This document shows, in pieces, positions 7,846 to 17,745 of a DNA stretch of 64,000 nt. The DNA lies in assembly GCA_947501265.1 (NCBI GenBank), contig CANMVY010000008.1:30952-94951 (forward strand), in the 5' to 3' direction. Numbering within the stretch: position 1 is the stretch's first letter; each line of letters opens with the position of its first letter. The notes under the pieces were generated by a model. It had not been told where the DNA came from. It saw only the letters and a program-made list of their open reading frames with translations, and ran no database searches. The position numbers and the translations under genes were made by a program. The DNA is from Bacteroidota bacterium (GTDB lineage Bacteria > Bacteroidota > Bacteroidia > UBA7662 > CANHCV01).

Positions 7846-10800
7846 TTATCGTTGAATCAAGACTTTTTCCATGCGGCGATGAACGTTGTTTTCGGCATCG
7901 GTGGCCAAAACCTCCACGTGGTAAAGGCCTTCGGCCAAACCACTGTAATTCAAGTTTTGGCTGGCAATCCCTCCAAAAACATCCCTCTTCATCAATCGGC
8001 CGTCGGACCCGTAAACACTCACTTGAACATGCTTCATCGCAACTCCAAACTGAAGTTGGAGTTCACCGGAAGTTGGATTCGGATACATCATTAACGAAAA
8101 CCCATCCAAAGAAGAACGACAAGCAGCCGTGTTCAATGAAAGAGTGCCAGGTTGTGACCAACCGCATAACGTGGTTTGCACTTGAGCACTTATGTTGCCC
8201 GAAATGAATGATCCTGTATTTCTAATTACGGCACTGTTCGCATTCTGACTCACCAAAATTAACCCTGCAGGCAAATTGAAGCGGTAACGAATTGCCCCAG
8301 GAACCACGGGCGTGGTGTATGTTGACTGACTTCCAGAGCAAAGAGTGCTTGAACCACCAATGATGGGTTTGGCCAATAAAACGATACTTACCGCTGAAGA
8401 TGGGGAATTTCCACACGAAGAAATACCCGTAACCGAAATGGAGCCATTGGTGAAGGAAGATCCAAAAGTGACCTGTATGGACGTTGTTCCTTGTCCGGAA
8501 ACCAAGGTGGTATTCGAAGGAAGCGTCCATTGGTACGATGAACAGCCCGAAATCGGTAGAATGGAATACGTTGCCGTTGTAGCTGTTCCACGAAGATTAC
8601 AAACGGATGTTACCGATTGGGTGAACACAGGAACGGTGGCTATGGCCTCAAGTTTCGGATAAATGGCGCGAGCCAATCCATTTCCACAGGCATTCACTGG
8701 GGTTATTCGAATTTGTCCGGTAGAAAATCCTAAAGGATAAGTAACTGTAATCACGTTGCTATCTGCACGTCCAACCGCGGCAATTCCATCGGTGAGTAAC
8801 CATGAATAGGAAAGAGCATTAGGAATTGCATCGGTAGAATAAGTTAATGTTTGACTGTTTCCAACAAAGCCGCAAGGGTTAAGCTCGCCTACGATGGCAA
8901 TCGGACGTGCTGGAACAGCATTTTGAACGGTAATGGGTAAGGTATTGGATTGTGCCACGCAGCCATTTGCATCCGTTACGGAAACCGAATAAACTCCCGC
9001 AGTTCCAACTGAAATGAAGGAAGATGTGGCTCCGTTACTCCAAGCATAACTTAAGAACCCAGACGGTGCAACAACATCCACGGAACTTCCCGAACAAATG
9101 GTGGAATTTCCGTTGGTAGAAATGCTGATGGATGCGGGTTGATTCACGATCAAATCCAACGTTACAACGCTATCGCAACCGGTGGAAGTTTGGAGCGAAT
9201 CCACGTACGTTCCGGTTGCGCCGAGGTTTCGACCGCCGAAAGCGTAAGTGCTACCCGCGCAAATGGAAGCATTGATGTTGGAAGAAATGACGGGATTAAC
9301 GGTCAAATCCAAGGTCACCACGCTATCGCAACCGTTGGAAGTTTGGAGCGAATCCACGTACGTTCCGGTTGCGCTCAAAGCACGTCCGCCGAAAGCGTAA
9401 GTGCTACCCGCGCAAATGGAAGCATTGATGTTGGAAGAAATGACCGGATTCACGGTCAAATCCAACGTTACAACGCTATCGCAACCGGTGGAAGTTTGGA
9501 GCGAATCCACGTAGGTTCCGGTTGCGCTCAAAGCACGTCCGCCGAAAGCGTAGGTACTCCCCGCGCAAATGGAAGCAGAGATGTTGGAAGAAATGACGGG
9601 ATTCACGGTCAAATCCAAGGTCACGACGCTATCGCAACCGGTGGAAGTTTGAAGTGAATCCACGTACGTTCCGGTTGCGGCAATGTTACGTCCGCCGAAA
9701 GCGTAGGTGCTTCCCGCACAAATGGAAGCGGAGATGTTGGAAGAAATGACGGGATTCACGGTCAAATCCAAGGTCACCACGCTATCGCAACCGGTGGAAG
9801 TTTGGAGCGAATCTACGTACGTTCCGGTTGCGCCGAGGTTTCGTCCGCCGAAAGCGTAGGTGCTTCCCGCGCAAATGGAAGCGGAGATGTTGGAAGAAAT
9901 GACGGGATTCACGGTAAGATCCAATGTTACGACGCTATCGCAACCGTTTTGGGCCACGAACGTGGTCGAATAAGTTCCCGAGGTGTTGTAGGAACCTCCT
10001 TGAAAAACGTAGGAAGAACCCGAACAAATGCTCGCTTGAATCAACGTGTTCGATGCTGGAAGAACATTCAAGGTGAAATAAATCACGCTATCGCAGCCTT
10101 CGATCGAACGGTAAAACAATTCATATTCACCGCCTTCTCTGTAGGTGTTTCCATCTAAAGTGTATTCGGTTCCTTCGCAGATGCTCGCCGAGAAATAGGT
10201 CGTATCTCCCAAACGCGGCGAAAGAATCAAAGTTACCGTACTATCACAGCCCAAAGTACTTTTCAAATTCGCAACGTAAGTTCCTGGAGTGTTGAGGGTT
10301 GACCCGTCGAAATCATAGGATCCTTGCGGACAAATGTAAGCAAAAATGGTATCAAATTGCGGTTGAATTTCGTTGAGAATTAACGTTGCCGTACTGTCGC
10401 ATCCGGCCGAATTGGGGAAAGAAGCGGTGTAAGTTCCGGCTGCAAAATAGGTGCTTCCATTCCAATCGTACGTTCCTCCGCTGCAGAAGTTTGCAACCGT
10501 GGTGGAACTCGATTTTGGAAGAACAGTTAATTGCAGGGTCACCACGCTATCGCATCCGTTCGAACCTAAAAAGGTTTTGGAATACGAACCAGAAACAGCA
10601 AAATATTCATCTTTCAAAAAGCTACTATCGCCCTCACAAATGGTTCTTAAAACGGTGTTTTCCGTTGATTTTGCGACATTAACAGTGAGTTGAACCGTAG
10701 AATCGCATCCTAAAGAAGAAGGGAAAACTTGGGTGTAAATGCCGGAAGTCATAATGCTTATGGCGCCAAAAGAAAGGGAATCTCCTTCACATAATACGGC

Positions 10801-13800
10801 CGTTTGTAGGGTTGAAGACACGGGATTTACCACCAATTGAAGCGTCACCACGCTATCGCAGCCGTTTGCTCCAACAAGAGTATTGGTGTAAGTTCCGGCG
10901 GTGGAACGGTTGACTCCTCCGAAGGAATAGGTGTTACCGGCACAAATCGTTGTCGAAAGGCTGGAAGATGTAGGTTGATTGACGTTTAAAGTTAGGGTCA
11001 CCACGCTATCGCAACCGTTTGCTCCAACAAGAGTATTGGTGTAAGTTCCGGCGGAGGAACGGTTGACTCCTCCAAAGGAATAGGTGCTACCGGCACAAAT
11101 CGTTGCCGAAAGGCTGGAAGAAGTGGGTTGATTGACGTTTAAAGTTAGGGTCACCACGCTATCGCAACCGTTTGCGCCAACAAGAGTATTGGTGTACGTT
11201 CCGGCGGTGGAACGGTTGACTCCTCCGAAGGAATAGGAGCTACCGGCACAAATCGTTGCCGAAAGGCTGGAAGAAGTGGGTTGATTGACGTTTAAAGTTA
11301 GGGTCACCACGCTATCGCAACCCAATGAAGAGACCAACGTATCGATATAGGTTCCCGCGGAGTTTCGAGGGCTGCCGTTAAAGAAGTAACTTGATCCTGC
11401 ACAAATGGTGGCCGAAATGGTGGCCGTTACCGCGGTGCAGGCATCAATTTGAATGCGAACGGTATCCTCCGTATTTCCACAATCTCCTTGGTGTTGCCAA
11501 ATTAAGTCATAAATTCCACCCAAAACTCCGGTAAACGTGGTGTTTCGAACGGTATCATCAACAAAATTACCAGGTGAGGTGGACGTAGCCGATTTTCTCC
11601 ATTTCCCCTTTTCTCCAATTGCTGGTGTACTACCGTTTAGAATGGCCGAGGTTGACTTTAAACCAATTTGATTAGCTCCAGCGTTGGCGATGGAAGTAGT
11701 TGCTTTAGCAGTTACGATCAAATTGGAGGAGGTAAGCTGTTGGAAAGCATCTGATATTCTAATGGAGTAATTCCCTGGGCCGGTTACTGCCAATGTTGGG
11801 ATGTTGCCGATATTGGAAGTTCCCCTTAGCCAAACAATTGATGCTGCGCTTTGAGGTGTGGTAACCAACGTTAGCGTATCTTGGGCACACGCCGATGATT
11901 TGGATGCCCAAATGGTTGGTGTTTGTAAATAACTGATGTTCACCGTAGCATTGTTTGAGAATGCAACAGGAAGAGAACTCTTCAATCGAATTTGATACGA
12001 TATCCCTTGAATAAATCCAGCTGGCATGGAAAAGCGAACAGAATCATTGGGCAGTAACGTGGTGGTTGCCGATAGGGTATTTCCACCAGAAGTTGGAAAA
12101 AATTCAATGGCATAAGCATTGGATGTTCCGAAAGTACCCGTTTTTGAAAAAGATAACGTGTAGGTTGTTCCAAGTTTAAAGAAGCTCGGTATGTTGTTTA
12201 AAACCAATGTATTGGTATTTCCTCCCGTAACAATCATGGAGTAATTCTGAGGAGCATTGCTAAGTAAATTCCGTTTGTGAGAAACTCGAATGATGTAATA
12301 GCCAGCGGATGGAGCGTTTAACAAAACTTGTTCAACGTTGTCAACCACGTTATCTCCGGTGGTGGCGGCATTGGCTGGATTAGCAGGATCCAAACGGTAT
12401 GGGAAAATGGAATCGGATGTTCCTTCCCGATAAATCCGCACATCCAAATCGTTGATCAAACGAGGTGCTCGGCTATTGAGAGTTAGGGTGCTGGGTGTGG
12501 CTGCGGGATCGGCCCAACAAATCGTGGCTTTCAATGGAGACGTTCCATCGGAATAAACCCTTAATGTTTGTACACTTCCATTGGATAAAGTATTTTCTCG
12601 AATGATGTTTTGGAAATTGGTGTTAGAAATCACTTCCGCAGCTTTCGAAGTGTTGATCAACCCCCATCCAAAACGATAATCGGGCCCGGTTGTGGTTCCG
12701 GCCTCATCGGCCGTATGGATCGTAAGACCCTTTAACGTAGCTGCACGGAGGTAACTTCCGCGAACGTTGTTGGCGTGTTGTTGAACCAACAACAAGGAGC
12801 CAGTTGCCGCGGGAGAAGCCATCGATGTTCCACTTTTTGTGGTGTAAGACGTGTTGCTTGCGCTTCCTGCAGAATATAAACTTACTCCTGGGGAAACAAC
12901 ATCTGGTTTAATTCGGCCATCATCGGTGGGTCCCCAACCGCTGAATGAACTCATTACCACCGATGATGGGTTGGTGTAACCACCGGAATTGATGTTCACC
13001 GCTCCAATGGTTAAAATGTTTTTCGCAACACCGTTGTATGAAACGCAATCGTAACCCAATGCTCCGCCATCTTTTTCACGTGCTACGGTAGATAAAACCC
13101 AACTTCCGCCTCGATTTACTTTGTGGGTAGCGCCCGTTGCCGGACCTTCGCCTCGGTCGTTACCAGCAGACTTTACGATGAGGTAATTGGGTGCATTGAA
13201 CGCAATCTGGTCCCAGCTTTGAGCCGTTGCATCGTAATAACCGAAACGAGAATCAATGGAAGAACTTTTTGATGTATCACCATACCAGTACCAATAGGAA
13301 TCGGAAAAATTGTAGTACCATCCGGTTAAATATCCATAGCTGTGGTTGGAAAGCAATAATCCATTCGCCGCTGCGGTGGCCATTTCCGTACCATCACTAT
13401 TCCAATCGTATGCCCTTAAATTAGCTTCGTATGCCATTCCTTTTGAGGCCGACTGAACCCCAGTGGCCATGATGGTACCTGCTACGTGGGTGGCGTGGTC
13501 GCTTAAGGTTGTTGCTCCATCCACCTGGGTAACCCTTGATCCAAATTCTTGGTGGGTTCTACGTACGGCTCCTCCGTCCCATTCCCCCACATTTATTCCA
13601 GCACCGGTTAAACTCAATCCCAATGTGCCGCCTGGCCATAGTTTTTGCGTGCCCATCGTATTGGCAGCATTCAAATTGCTTTCCGAAATGAAGTACATGG
13701 GAATGCCCGTTTCCGGATCAATCCGATCCAATTCGATGGTATGATTTCCTTGATTTGAGCGTACAATCCAACCCTCTCTTCGCGCTTTCTCCAACGCTTG

Positions 13801-13938
13801 GGTACGGGCTTGAGCATTTTTCATTTCCAACTCATCGGCCAAGTCAAGAAGCAATCTACGTTGTACGTTGGATACTTGAACTTGACCTAACGAAAAAATT
13901 GAAATGAACAGAAAAACGAATGTTATTCCTTTTCTCAT
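7846..13938 (-). CDS. Subtilisin-like (S8) serine peptidase with fifteen GCDS repeats and T9SS sorting domain
   Basis: Secreted or surface-attached protease of 2030 residues: signal peptide (about 1-18), short pro-region, then an S8 catalytic domain with Asp121 (VGEWDGG), His148 (DHATHVAGTI), oxyanion Asn260 (KSAGNDRG) and Ser372 (SGTSMASP). Beta-rich domains follow at about 440-830. Then come fifteen tandem repeats of about 51 residues, pattern ICAGSxYxFxG...AGTY...GCDSVVTLxLxVN, each with two cysteines that probably pair. An Ig-like region and a type A sorting domain (YPNPTSGELQLQFG) finish the protein. The C-terminal ~350 residues match the neighbour at 5673-7520. The substrate is unknown; the repeat stalk probably projects the protease or mediates adhesion. 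ATG at 13938. Confidence 0.9.
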   Translation of the reverse strand: MRKGITFVFLFISIFSLGQVQVSNVQRRLLLDLADELEMKNAQARTQALEKARREGWIVRSNQGNHTIELDRIDPETGIPMYFISESNLNAANTMGTQKLWPGGTLGLSLTGAGINVGEWDGGAVRRTHQEFGSRVTQVDGATTLSDHATHVAGTIMATGVQSASKGMAYEANLRAYDWNSDGTEMATAAANGLLLSNHSYGYLTGWYYNFSDSYWYWYGDTSKSSSIDSRFGYYDATAQSWDQIAFNAPNYLIVKSAGNDRGEGPATGATHKVNRGGSWVLSTVAREKDGGALGYDCVSYNGVAKNILTIGAVNINSGGYTNPSSVVMSSFSGWGPTDDGRIKPDVVSPGVSLYSAGSASNTSYTTKSGTSMASPAATGSLLLVQQHANNVRGSYLRAATLKGLTIHTADEAGTTTGPDYRFGWGLINTSKAAEVISNTNFQNIIRENTLSNGSVQTLRVYSDGTSPLKATICWADPAATPSTLTLNSRAPRLINDLDVRIYREGTSDSIFPYRLDPANPANAATTGDNVVDNVEQVLLNAPSAGYYIIRVSHKRNLLSNAPQNYSMIVTGGNTNTLVLNNIPSFFKLGTTYTLSFSKTGTFGTSNAYAIEFFPTSGGNTLSATTTLLPNDSVRFSMPAGFIQGISYQIRLKSSLPVAFSNNATVNISYLQTPTIWASKSSACAQDTLTLVTTPQSAASIVWLRGTSNIGNIPTLAVTGPGNYSIRISDAFQQLTSSNLIVTAKATTSIANAGANQIGLKSTSAILNGSTPAIGEKGKWRKSATSTSPGNFVDDTVRNTTFTGVLGGIYDLIWQHQGDCGNTEDTVRIQIDACTAVTATISATICAGSSYFFNGSPRNSAGTYIDTLVSSLGCDSVVTLTLNVNQPTSSSLSATICAGSSYSFGGVNRSTAGTYTNTLVGANGCDSVVTLTLNVNQPTSSSLSATICAGSTYSFGGVNRSSAGTYTNTLVGANGCDSVVTLTLNVNQPTSSSLSTTICAGNTYSFGGVNRSTAGTYTNTLVGANGCDSVVTLQLVVNPVSSTLQTAVLCEGDSLSFGAISIMTSGIYTQVFPSSLGCDSTVQLTVNVAKSTENTVLRTICEGDSSFLKDEYFAVSGSYSKTFLGSNGCDSVVTLQLTVLPKSSSTTVANFCSGGTYDWNGSTYFAAGTYTASFPNSAGCDSTATLILNEIQPQFDTIFAYICPQGSYDFDGSTLNTPGTYVANLKSTLGCDSTVTLILSPRLGDTTYFSASICEGTEYTLDGNTYREGGEYELFYRSIEGCDSVIYFTLNVLPASNTLIQASICSGSSYVFQGGSYNTSGTYSTTFVAQNGCDSVVTLDLTVNPVISSNISASICAGSTYAFGGRNLGATGTYVDSLQTSTGCDSVVTLDLTVNPVISSNISASICAGSTYAFGGRNIAATGTYVDSLQTSTGCDSVVTLDLTVNPVISSNISASICAGSTYAFGGRALSATGTYVDSLQTSTGCDSVVTLDLTVNPVISSNINASICAGSTYAFGGRALSATGTYVDSLQTSNGCDSVVTLDLTVNPVISSNINASICAGSTYAFGGRNLGATGTYVDSLQTSTGCDSVVTLDLIVNQPASISISTNGNSTICSGSSVDVVAPSGFLSYAWSNGATSSFISVGTAGVYSVSVTDANGCVAQSNTLPITVQNAVPARPIAIVGELNPCGFVGNSQTLTYSTDAIPNALSYSWLLTDGIAAVGRADSNVITVTYPLGFSTGQIRITPVNACGNGLARAIYPKLEAIATVPVFTQSVTSVCNLRGTATTATYSILPISGCSSYQWTLPSNTTLVSGQGTTSIQVTFGSSFTNGSISVTGISSCGNSPSSAVSIVLLAKPIIGGSSTLCSGSQSTYTTPVVPGAIRYRFNLPAGLILVSQNANSAVIRNTGSFISGNISAQVQTTLCGWSQPGTLSLNTAACRSSLDGFSLMMYPNPTSGELQLQFGVAMKHVQVSVYGSDGRLMKRDVFGGIASQNLNYSGLAEGLYHVEVLATDAENNVHRRMEKVLIQR
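9168..9932 (-). repeat. Five near-identical 153-bp coding repeats (units 11-15)
   Basis: CGCTATCGCAACCG recurs at 9168, 9321, 9474, 9627 and 9780, exactly 153 bp apart, each unit encoding a 51-residue ISSNIxASICAGSTYAFGGR domain. The units differ by only a few bases, indicating recent expansion or gene conversion. Confidence 0.95.
10851..11309 (-). repeat. Three near-identical 153-bp coding repeats (units 2-4)
   Basis: CGCTATCGCA recurs at 10851, 11004, 11157 and 11310, again 153 bp apart. These units encode SxTICAGxxYSFGGVNRS and form a second homogenised block, separate from the one at 9168-9932. Units between the blocks are more diverged. Confidence 0.95.
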
Positions 13939-14080
13939 ATTAAAAAATTTTGTGCAAGATATTGAAAGAAATGGATTTGCAAAAAAAATTACTGATTTAA
14001 GTTGAAATTACCCCTAAAGGAGGAAAGATACGTTAACATTAACTTAACCTTGGGTTTTCAATAAGGAAAACTGCCAAAAG

Positions 14081-14088
14081 TACCTTCG
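14081..14088 (+). promoter_or_regulatory. Possible -7 box of the TonB receptor
   Basis: TACCTTCG is a 7/8 match to TAnnTTTG and lies 17 nt before the ATG at 14106, with a T-rich stretch (GGTTTTC) near -33. The 167-bp gap from 13939 must also hold the divergent promoter of the protease, which I could not identify. Confidence 0.35.
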
Positions 14089-14105
14089 AGCTGTAAATTT
14101 TTTTT

Positions 14106-17066
14106 ATGAAAAATCTATTCTCGTTGTTCTTTTCCCTATTCTTGTCGTTAACTCTTTTTTCTCAAACAGGAAAAATTGCTGGGAAAGTAGTTGATGCCAC
14201 TTCCGGAGAGCCTCTCATTGGAGCTAGCGTAGCCATCAAAGATTCCAAATTTGGAGGGATTACCGATGTGAATGGTGCCTATGCCATGAACAAAATTCCT
14301 GCTGGGACGTACACTTTGGTTATCAATTATCTTTCTTACTCTACCAAAGAAATTCCTGGAATTGTTGTTATTGGTGACAAAATTACCTTTCAGAACATCA
14401 CTCTTGAGAAAAAATCGGCCAGCATGGGCGGCGTTTCCATCGAAGTCAAAGTTCAGCGCGATAACATCAATACCTTAATTTTAGAGCAAAAAAATGCGCC
14501 GACCGTTCGCGATGGTATTTCTGCCGATGCCATTCGGCGCACTCCAGATCGAAATACAGGCGATGTGTTGAAGCGGGTATCTGGAGCCGCCATCCAAGAT
14601 AATCGCTTTGCGATTATTCGTGGATTGAACGATCGTTACAACGCGGCTTTTCTTAATGGAGCTCCACTTCCATCTACCGAATCCGATCGTAAAGCGTTTT
14701 CTTTCGATCTTTTCCCTGCCAACGTTTTGGATAATTTGACCATCTCCAAAACGGCATCACCCGATCAAACGGGGGAATTCGGCGGGGGGATCATCAACCT
14801 TACCACCAAGGGCGTTCCCGCCGAGAATTTTCAATCCATCTCTTATTCTTCTGGATTTAACTCCATTGCTACCTTTCAAAAACAAGTTACCTACCAAGGA
14901 GGAAAGCTCGACTGGTTGGGTTTGGACGATGGAGCACGTTCTCTTCCTTCCAATTTTCCTGCATACCAAACTTTTCCTTCCGATAAAGATGGTCAGTTTG
15001 CTGCCGCTCAGTTATTGCCCAACAATTGGGAATTAATCAATAGCCGTTTTTCGCCCAACTCCTCTTTTCAAGGTGTTGTAGGTGGAAACATCAAGCGCAA
15101 CGACAAAGACTTCTTTGGATACGTCATCTCTGCTTCGCATCAGCAAAATTTCAATCGTGCATCTTCCCTTCGTTACAGTTGGTCCTTGGATCCCGACTCC
15201 AATCGAATTGTGGGTAAAGCGATGGATACTGCCTATACCTCCAATGTATTGGCGGGTGGATTGGCGAACTTCGCTTTGAATATCAATCCAACCAATACCA
15301 TTTCTTGGAAAAATGTATTTTCCATCACTTCTGAAGATCAGGTGATTACCCGAAATGGCATTGGAGCGTACAACGAAGAGGAAAAAATTTATTCCCAGAA
15401 TGCGGCCCGTTGGTTTACATCAAACAAAATTTTTAGCTCTCAATTGATGGGAGATCATTATTGGAAATCGGCCAAAATCAAAATCAATTGGGTGACGTCA
15501 TTCTCAAACATCAATCGAAATATTCCATCGCTTCGTCGTTCTAGTTATGCATATACCTACGATCCTTCCGATCCAACAAATGGTTCATGGATCGCTAACG
15601 TTACCGGTGTTGCCGGCTTCAATTCGAATGATATGGGTACTTACTTCTTTTCAGAAACCAATGAAGAAGTCAACAGTTCTCAATTGAATTTACAACGTGC
15701 TTTGAACATCACCAAAGAAATTAAGAATACCGTGAAGGTTGGGGTGTTCAACCAAAACCGTATGAGGGACTTCAATAGCCGAAATCTTCAGTACATCATT
15801 TCGAATCGCAATAAATTCAACAATTCACTTCAATATCTTGCCGAGGATTCCATCTTTTTAACTTCGCACATGAGTGATAGCGGATTCCGTTTGGCTCAAG
15901 CTTCTCGTCCTTTCGACCAATACCGTGCTCAATCGAATCTTACCGCAGCGTATTGGATGAATGACACCCGTATTTCTGATGCTTTTCGCGTGGTTTGGGG
16001 ATTCCGTGGAGAATCGTATCGCCAAGAACTTTCTTCTACCAAAGACAATCTTAACCCTGTAAATATCGATACTACCGTGGTGGACTTGCTTCCATCGGTA
16101 AACGCGGTTTTCGCCATCAATAAAAAGCAAAACTTGCGTTTGAGTTATTCCAAAACACTAAATCGCCCTGAGTTTCGTGAGTTGATGCCTTTCGTTTTCG
16201 TGGATTTCAACACCCGTTTTGTGATCAGCGGAAACGAAGAATTGGAGCGTGCAACCATTAAAAACTACGATTTTCGTTACGAAATTTTCCCTGGAAACGG
16301 ACAGTTGTTTTCGGTTTCTGCTTTCTACAAAGACTTCACCAACCCCATTGAACAGTACGTTCTTCCTGGGGTGAGCAGTTCTGACGGACTTCAGGTGAGT
16401 TACCGCAACCAACAAACAGCCAAAAATCTTGGTTTTGAAACCGAATTTCGATTGGTGTTAGGTAAAATCAACGGAAATGAAATCGAAAACGTTTGGGACA
16501 AATTCACGGTATTTTCAAATCTAGCTTTGATCCGTTCCCAGGTGAACGTGAAATTTAACGATACAGCTACGGCCACGGTGACCCGCCAATTGCAAGGGCA
16601 ATCTCCCTATGTGTTTAACGGCGGGGTAACGTATTGGGACGAAGCCAAGAAGTTCAACGTAAGTTTAATGGCCAATCGCGTTGGTCAGCGCATTTCAGTT
16701 GTAGGTTCGGTGAATCAAGCTGGTTTAGAAGATGAGCCAACATTATGGGAAAATGGAAGAACGGTGATTGATCTTTCTCTTACAAAATCTTTCTTGAAAG
16801 AAAAGTTAGAAGTTCGTGTTACAGGACGTGATTTGTTGGCACAGCGCCAATACTTCTATTGGGATTTGAACGGAAACGGCAAATTGGATTCCGATGCTGG
16901 TGGTTACGGAGATATCGTTGAAACCAAATCCACGTTAACAAATCGTGTGGTTGATCCTATTACCGGCTATGAAATTGTTCCTACAGGGTCAGCTCCCCGC
17001 GACGTTGTACGTTGGAGCACCGTTTTTGGACGCACCATCAACTTGCAGTTGACGTACAAGTTTTAA
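14106..17066 (+). CDS. TonB-dependent outer-membrane receptor with carboxypeptidase-regulatory-like domain
   Basis: Outer-membrane beta-barrel importer energised by TonB; the substrate is unknown. The 986-residue product has a signal peptide (about 1-20), an N-terminal carboxypeptidase-regulatory-like beta-sandwich (about 22-105; GKVVDATSGEPLIGASV...DVNGAYAMNKIPAGTYTL), a plug domain (about 130-235; RRTPDRNTGDVLKRVSGAAI, FGGGIINLTTKG), and a large barrel ending in aromatic LQLTYKF, the usual OMP C-terminus. No SusD partner lies next to it, so it is not a typical SusC/SusD glycan system. Transcribed alone, with a strong terminator 26 bp after the stop. Confidence 0.92.
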   Translation: MKNLFSLFFSLFLSLTLFSQTGKIAGKVVDATSGEPLIGASVAIKDSKFGGITDVNGAYAMNKIPAGTYTLVINYLSYSTKEIPGIVVIGDKITFQNITLEKKSASMGGVSIEVKVQRDNINTLILEQKNAPTVRDGISADAIRRTPDRNTGDVLKRVSGAAIQDNRFAIIRGLNDRYNAAFLNGAPLPSTESDRKAFSFDLFPANVLDNLTISKTASPDQTGEFGGGIINLTTKGVPAENFQSISYSSGFNSIATFQKQVTYQGGKLDWLGLDDGARSLPSNFPAYQTFPSDKDGQFAAAQLLPNNWELINSRFSPNSSFQGVVGGNIKRNDKDFFGYVISASHQQNFNRASSLRYSWSLDPDSNRIVGKAMDTAYTSNVLAGGLANFALNINPTNTISWKNVFSITSEDQVITRNGIGAYNEEEKIYSQNAARWFTSNKIFSSQLMGDHYWKSAKIKINWVTSFSNINRNIPSLRRSSYAYTYDPSDPTNGSWIANVTGVAGFNSNDMGTYFFSETNEEVNSSQLNLQRALNITKEIKNTVKVGVFNQNRMRDFNSRNLQYIISNRNKFNNSLQYLAEDSIFLTSHMSDSGFRLAQASRPFDQYRAQSNLTAAYWMNDTRISDAFRVVWGFRGESYRQELSSTKDNLNPVNIDTTVVDLLPSVNAVFAINKKQNLRLSYSKTLNRPEFRELMPFVFVDFNTRFVISGNEELERATIKNYDFRYEIFPGNGQLFSVSAFYKDFTNPIEQYVLPGVSSSDGLQVSYRNQQTAKNLGFETEFRLVLGKINGNEIENVWDKFTVFSNLALIRSQVNVKFNDTATATVTRQLQGQSPYVFNGGVTYWDEAKKFNVSLMANRVGQRISVVGSVNQAGLEDEPTLWENGRTVIDLSLTKSFLKEKLEVRVTGRDLLAQRQYFYWDLNGNGKLDSDAGGYGDIVETKSTLTNRVVDPITGYEIVPTGSAPRDVVRWSTVFGRTINLQLTYKF

Positions 17067-17091
17067 GATAACATTTATCCATCTTTTGATC

Positions 17092-17124
17092 AGCTCAGGT
17101 GCATCACGCACCTGAGCTTTTTTA
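17092..17124 (+). terminator. Rho-independent terminator of the TonB receptor
   Basis: AGCTCAGGTGC-ATCAC-GCACCTGAGCT perfect 11-bp stem followed by a T-tract. Confidence 0.95.
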
Positions 17125-17296
17125 TGTCTGAAAAAAATAAATTCGTACGAATTTATTTCGCTTATTGGATTGGTCGCGTTATGAGGTGGAGACCAATACT
17201 CCGCTCCCGAACTTTATCACGACAAATGGCGGGACGCTTTTTAATGAAGAATAGAAGGAGGTCGTTGGGGCAGAAAAGTTCAAACTTCAAATAAAC

Positions 17297-17367
17297 GGGG
17301 ACAAAGTCCAACCCCTCCCCGGAAGTAAAGTTAAGGGGTAGAGCCGTTTCAATCGTTTCCAATTTTT
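17297..17367 (-). repeat. Dispersed element A, copy 2
   Basis: Same orientation as copy 1. Contains CCCCTCCCCGGAAGTAAAG, TTAAGGGGTAGAGCCG and TTTCAATCGTTTCCAATTTT. It starts GGGGACAAAG in place of the usual short repeat at that end. Confidence 0.85.
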
Positions 17368-17444
17368 CTTTAAGATGGCCGGATGGTTGTTAACTAAATG
17401 AAATAATAACCAAGTTTTGAAGCAATCAACAAAAAGCAATTCAA

Positions 17445-17657
17445 AAACGGGGGCTACCGCCCCCTACCCAAGTCAAATTTACGGTAATTCATGATCTCAG
17501 CCGTATCGTAAACGTTTATAATCGTTTACTTACGTTTATAAACGTTTCACTTACGACTAACTCCGAAAAAAGCCGTAAATTGCTTTCGGTGGGGGAGGGT
17601 GGTCCCTGAGTTTATCGAAGGGGATTTATCCCCCAGGGTCAGCCATTCAATTTTTTT
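17445..17657 (-). repeat. Dispersed element B, copy 2 (reverse orientation)
   Basis: Reverse complement of copy 1. CGTTT words have their C at 17513, 17523, 17533 and 17543, 10 bp apart. Arms AATTTACGG (17476-17484) and CCGTAAATT (17573-17581) flank the array. TAAATTTG is read on the minus strand at the 17475-17482 end, followed by the GGGGGC/GCCCCC hairpin. GGGGATTTATCCCC lies at the other end. Confidence 0.85.
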
Positions 17658-17745
17658 GGGTAAATCAATTTCAGTACAAGAAAATGGTTCTTTTTTTCCA
17701 AAGCGAGAATACGATCCAGTGATCGTCATTCACTCTTCAATAAAC

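Noticed and set aside
9139..10158. Long plus-strand open frames opposite the GCDS repeats
   Set aside because: They are antisense shadows created by the repetitive codon pattern of the protease gene; the translated products look like low-complexity repeats without family features.
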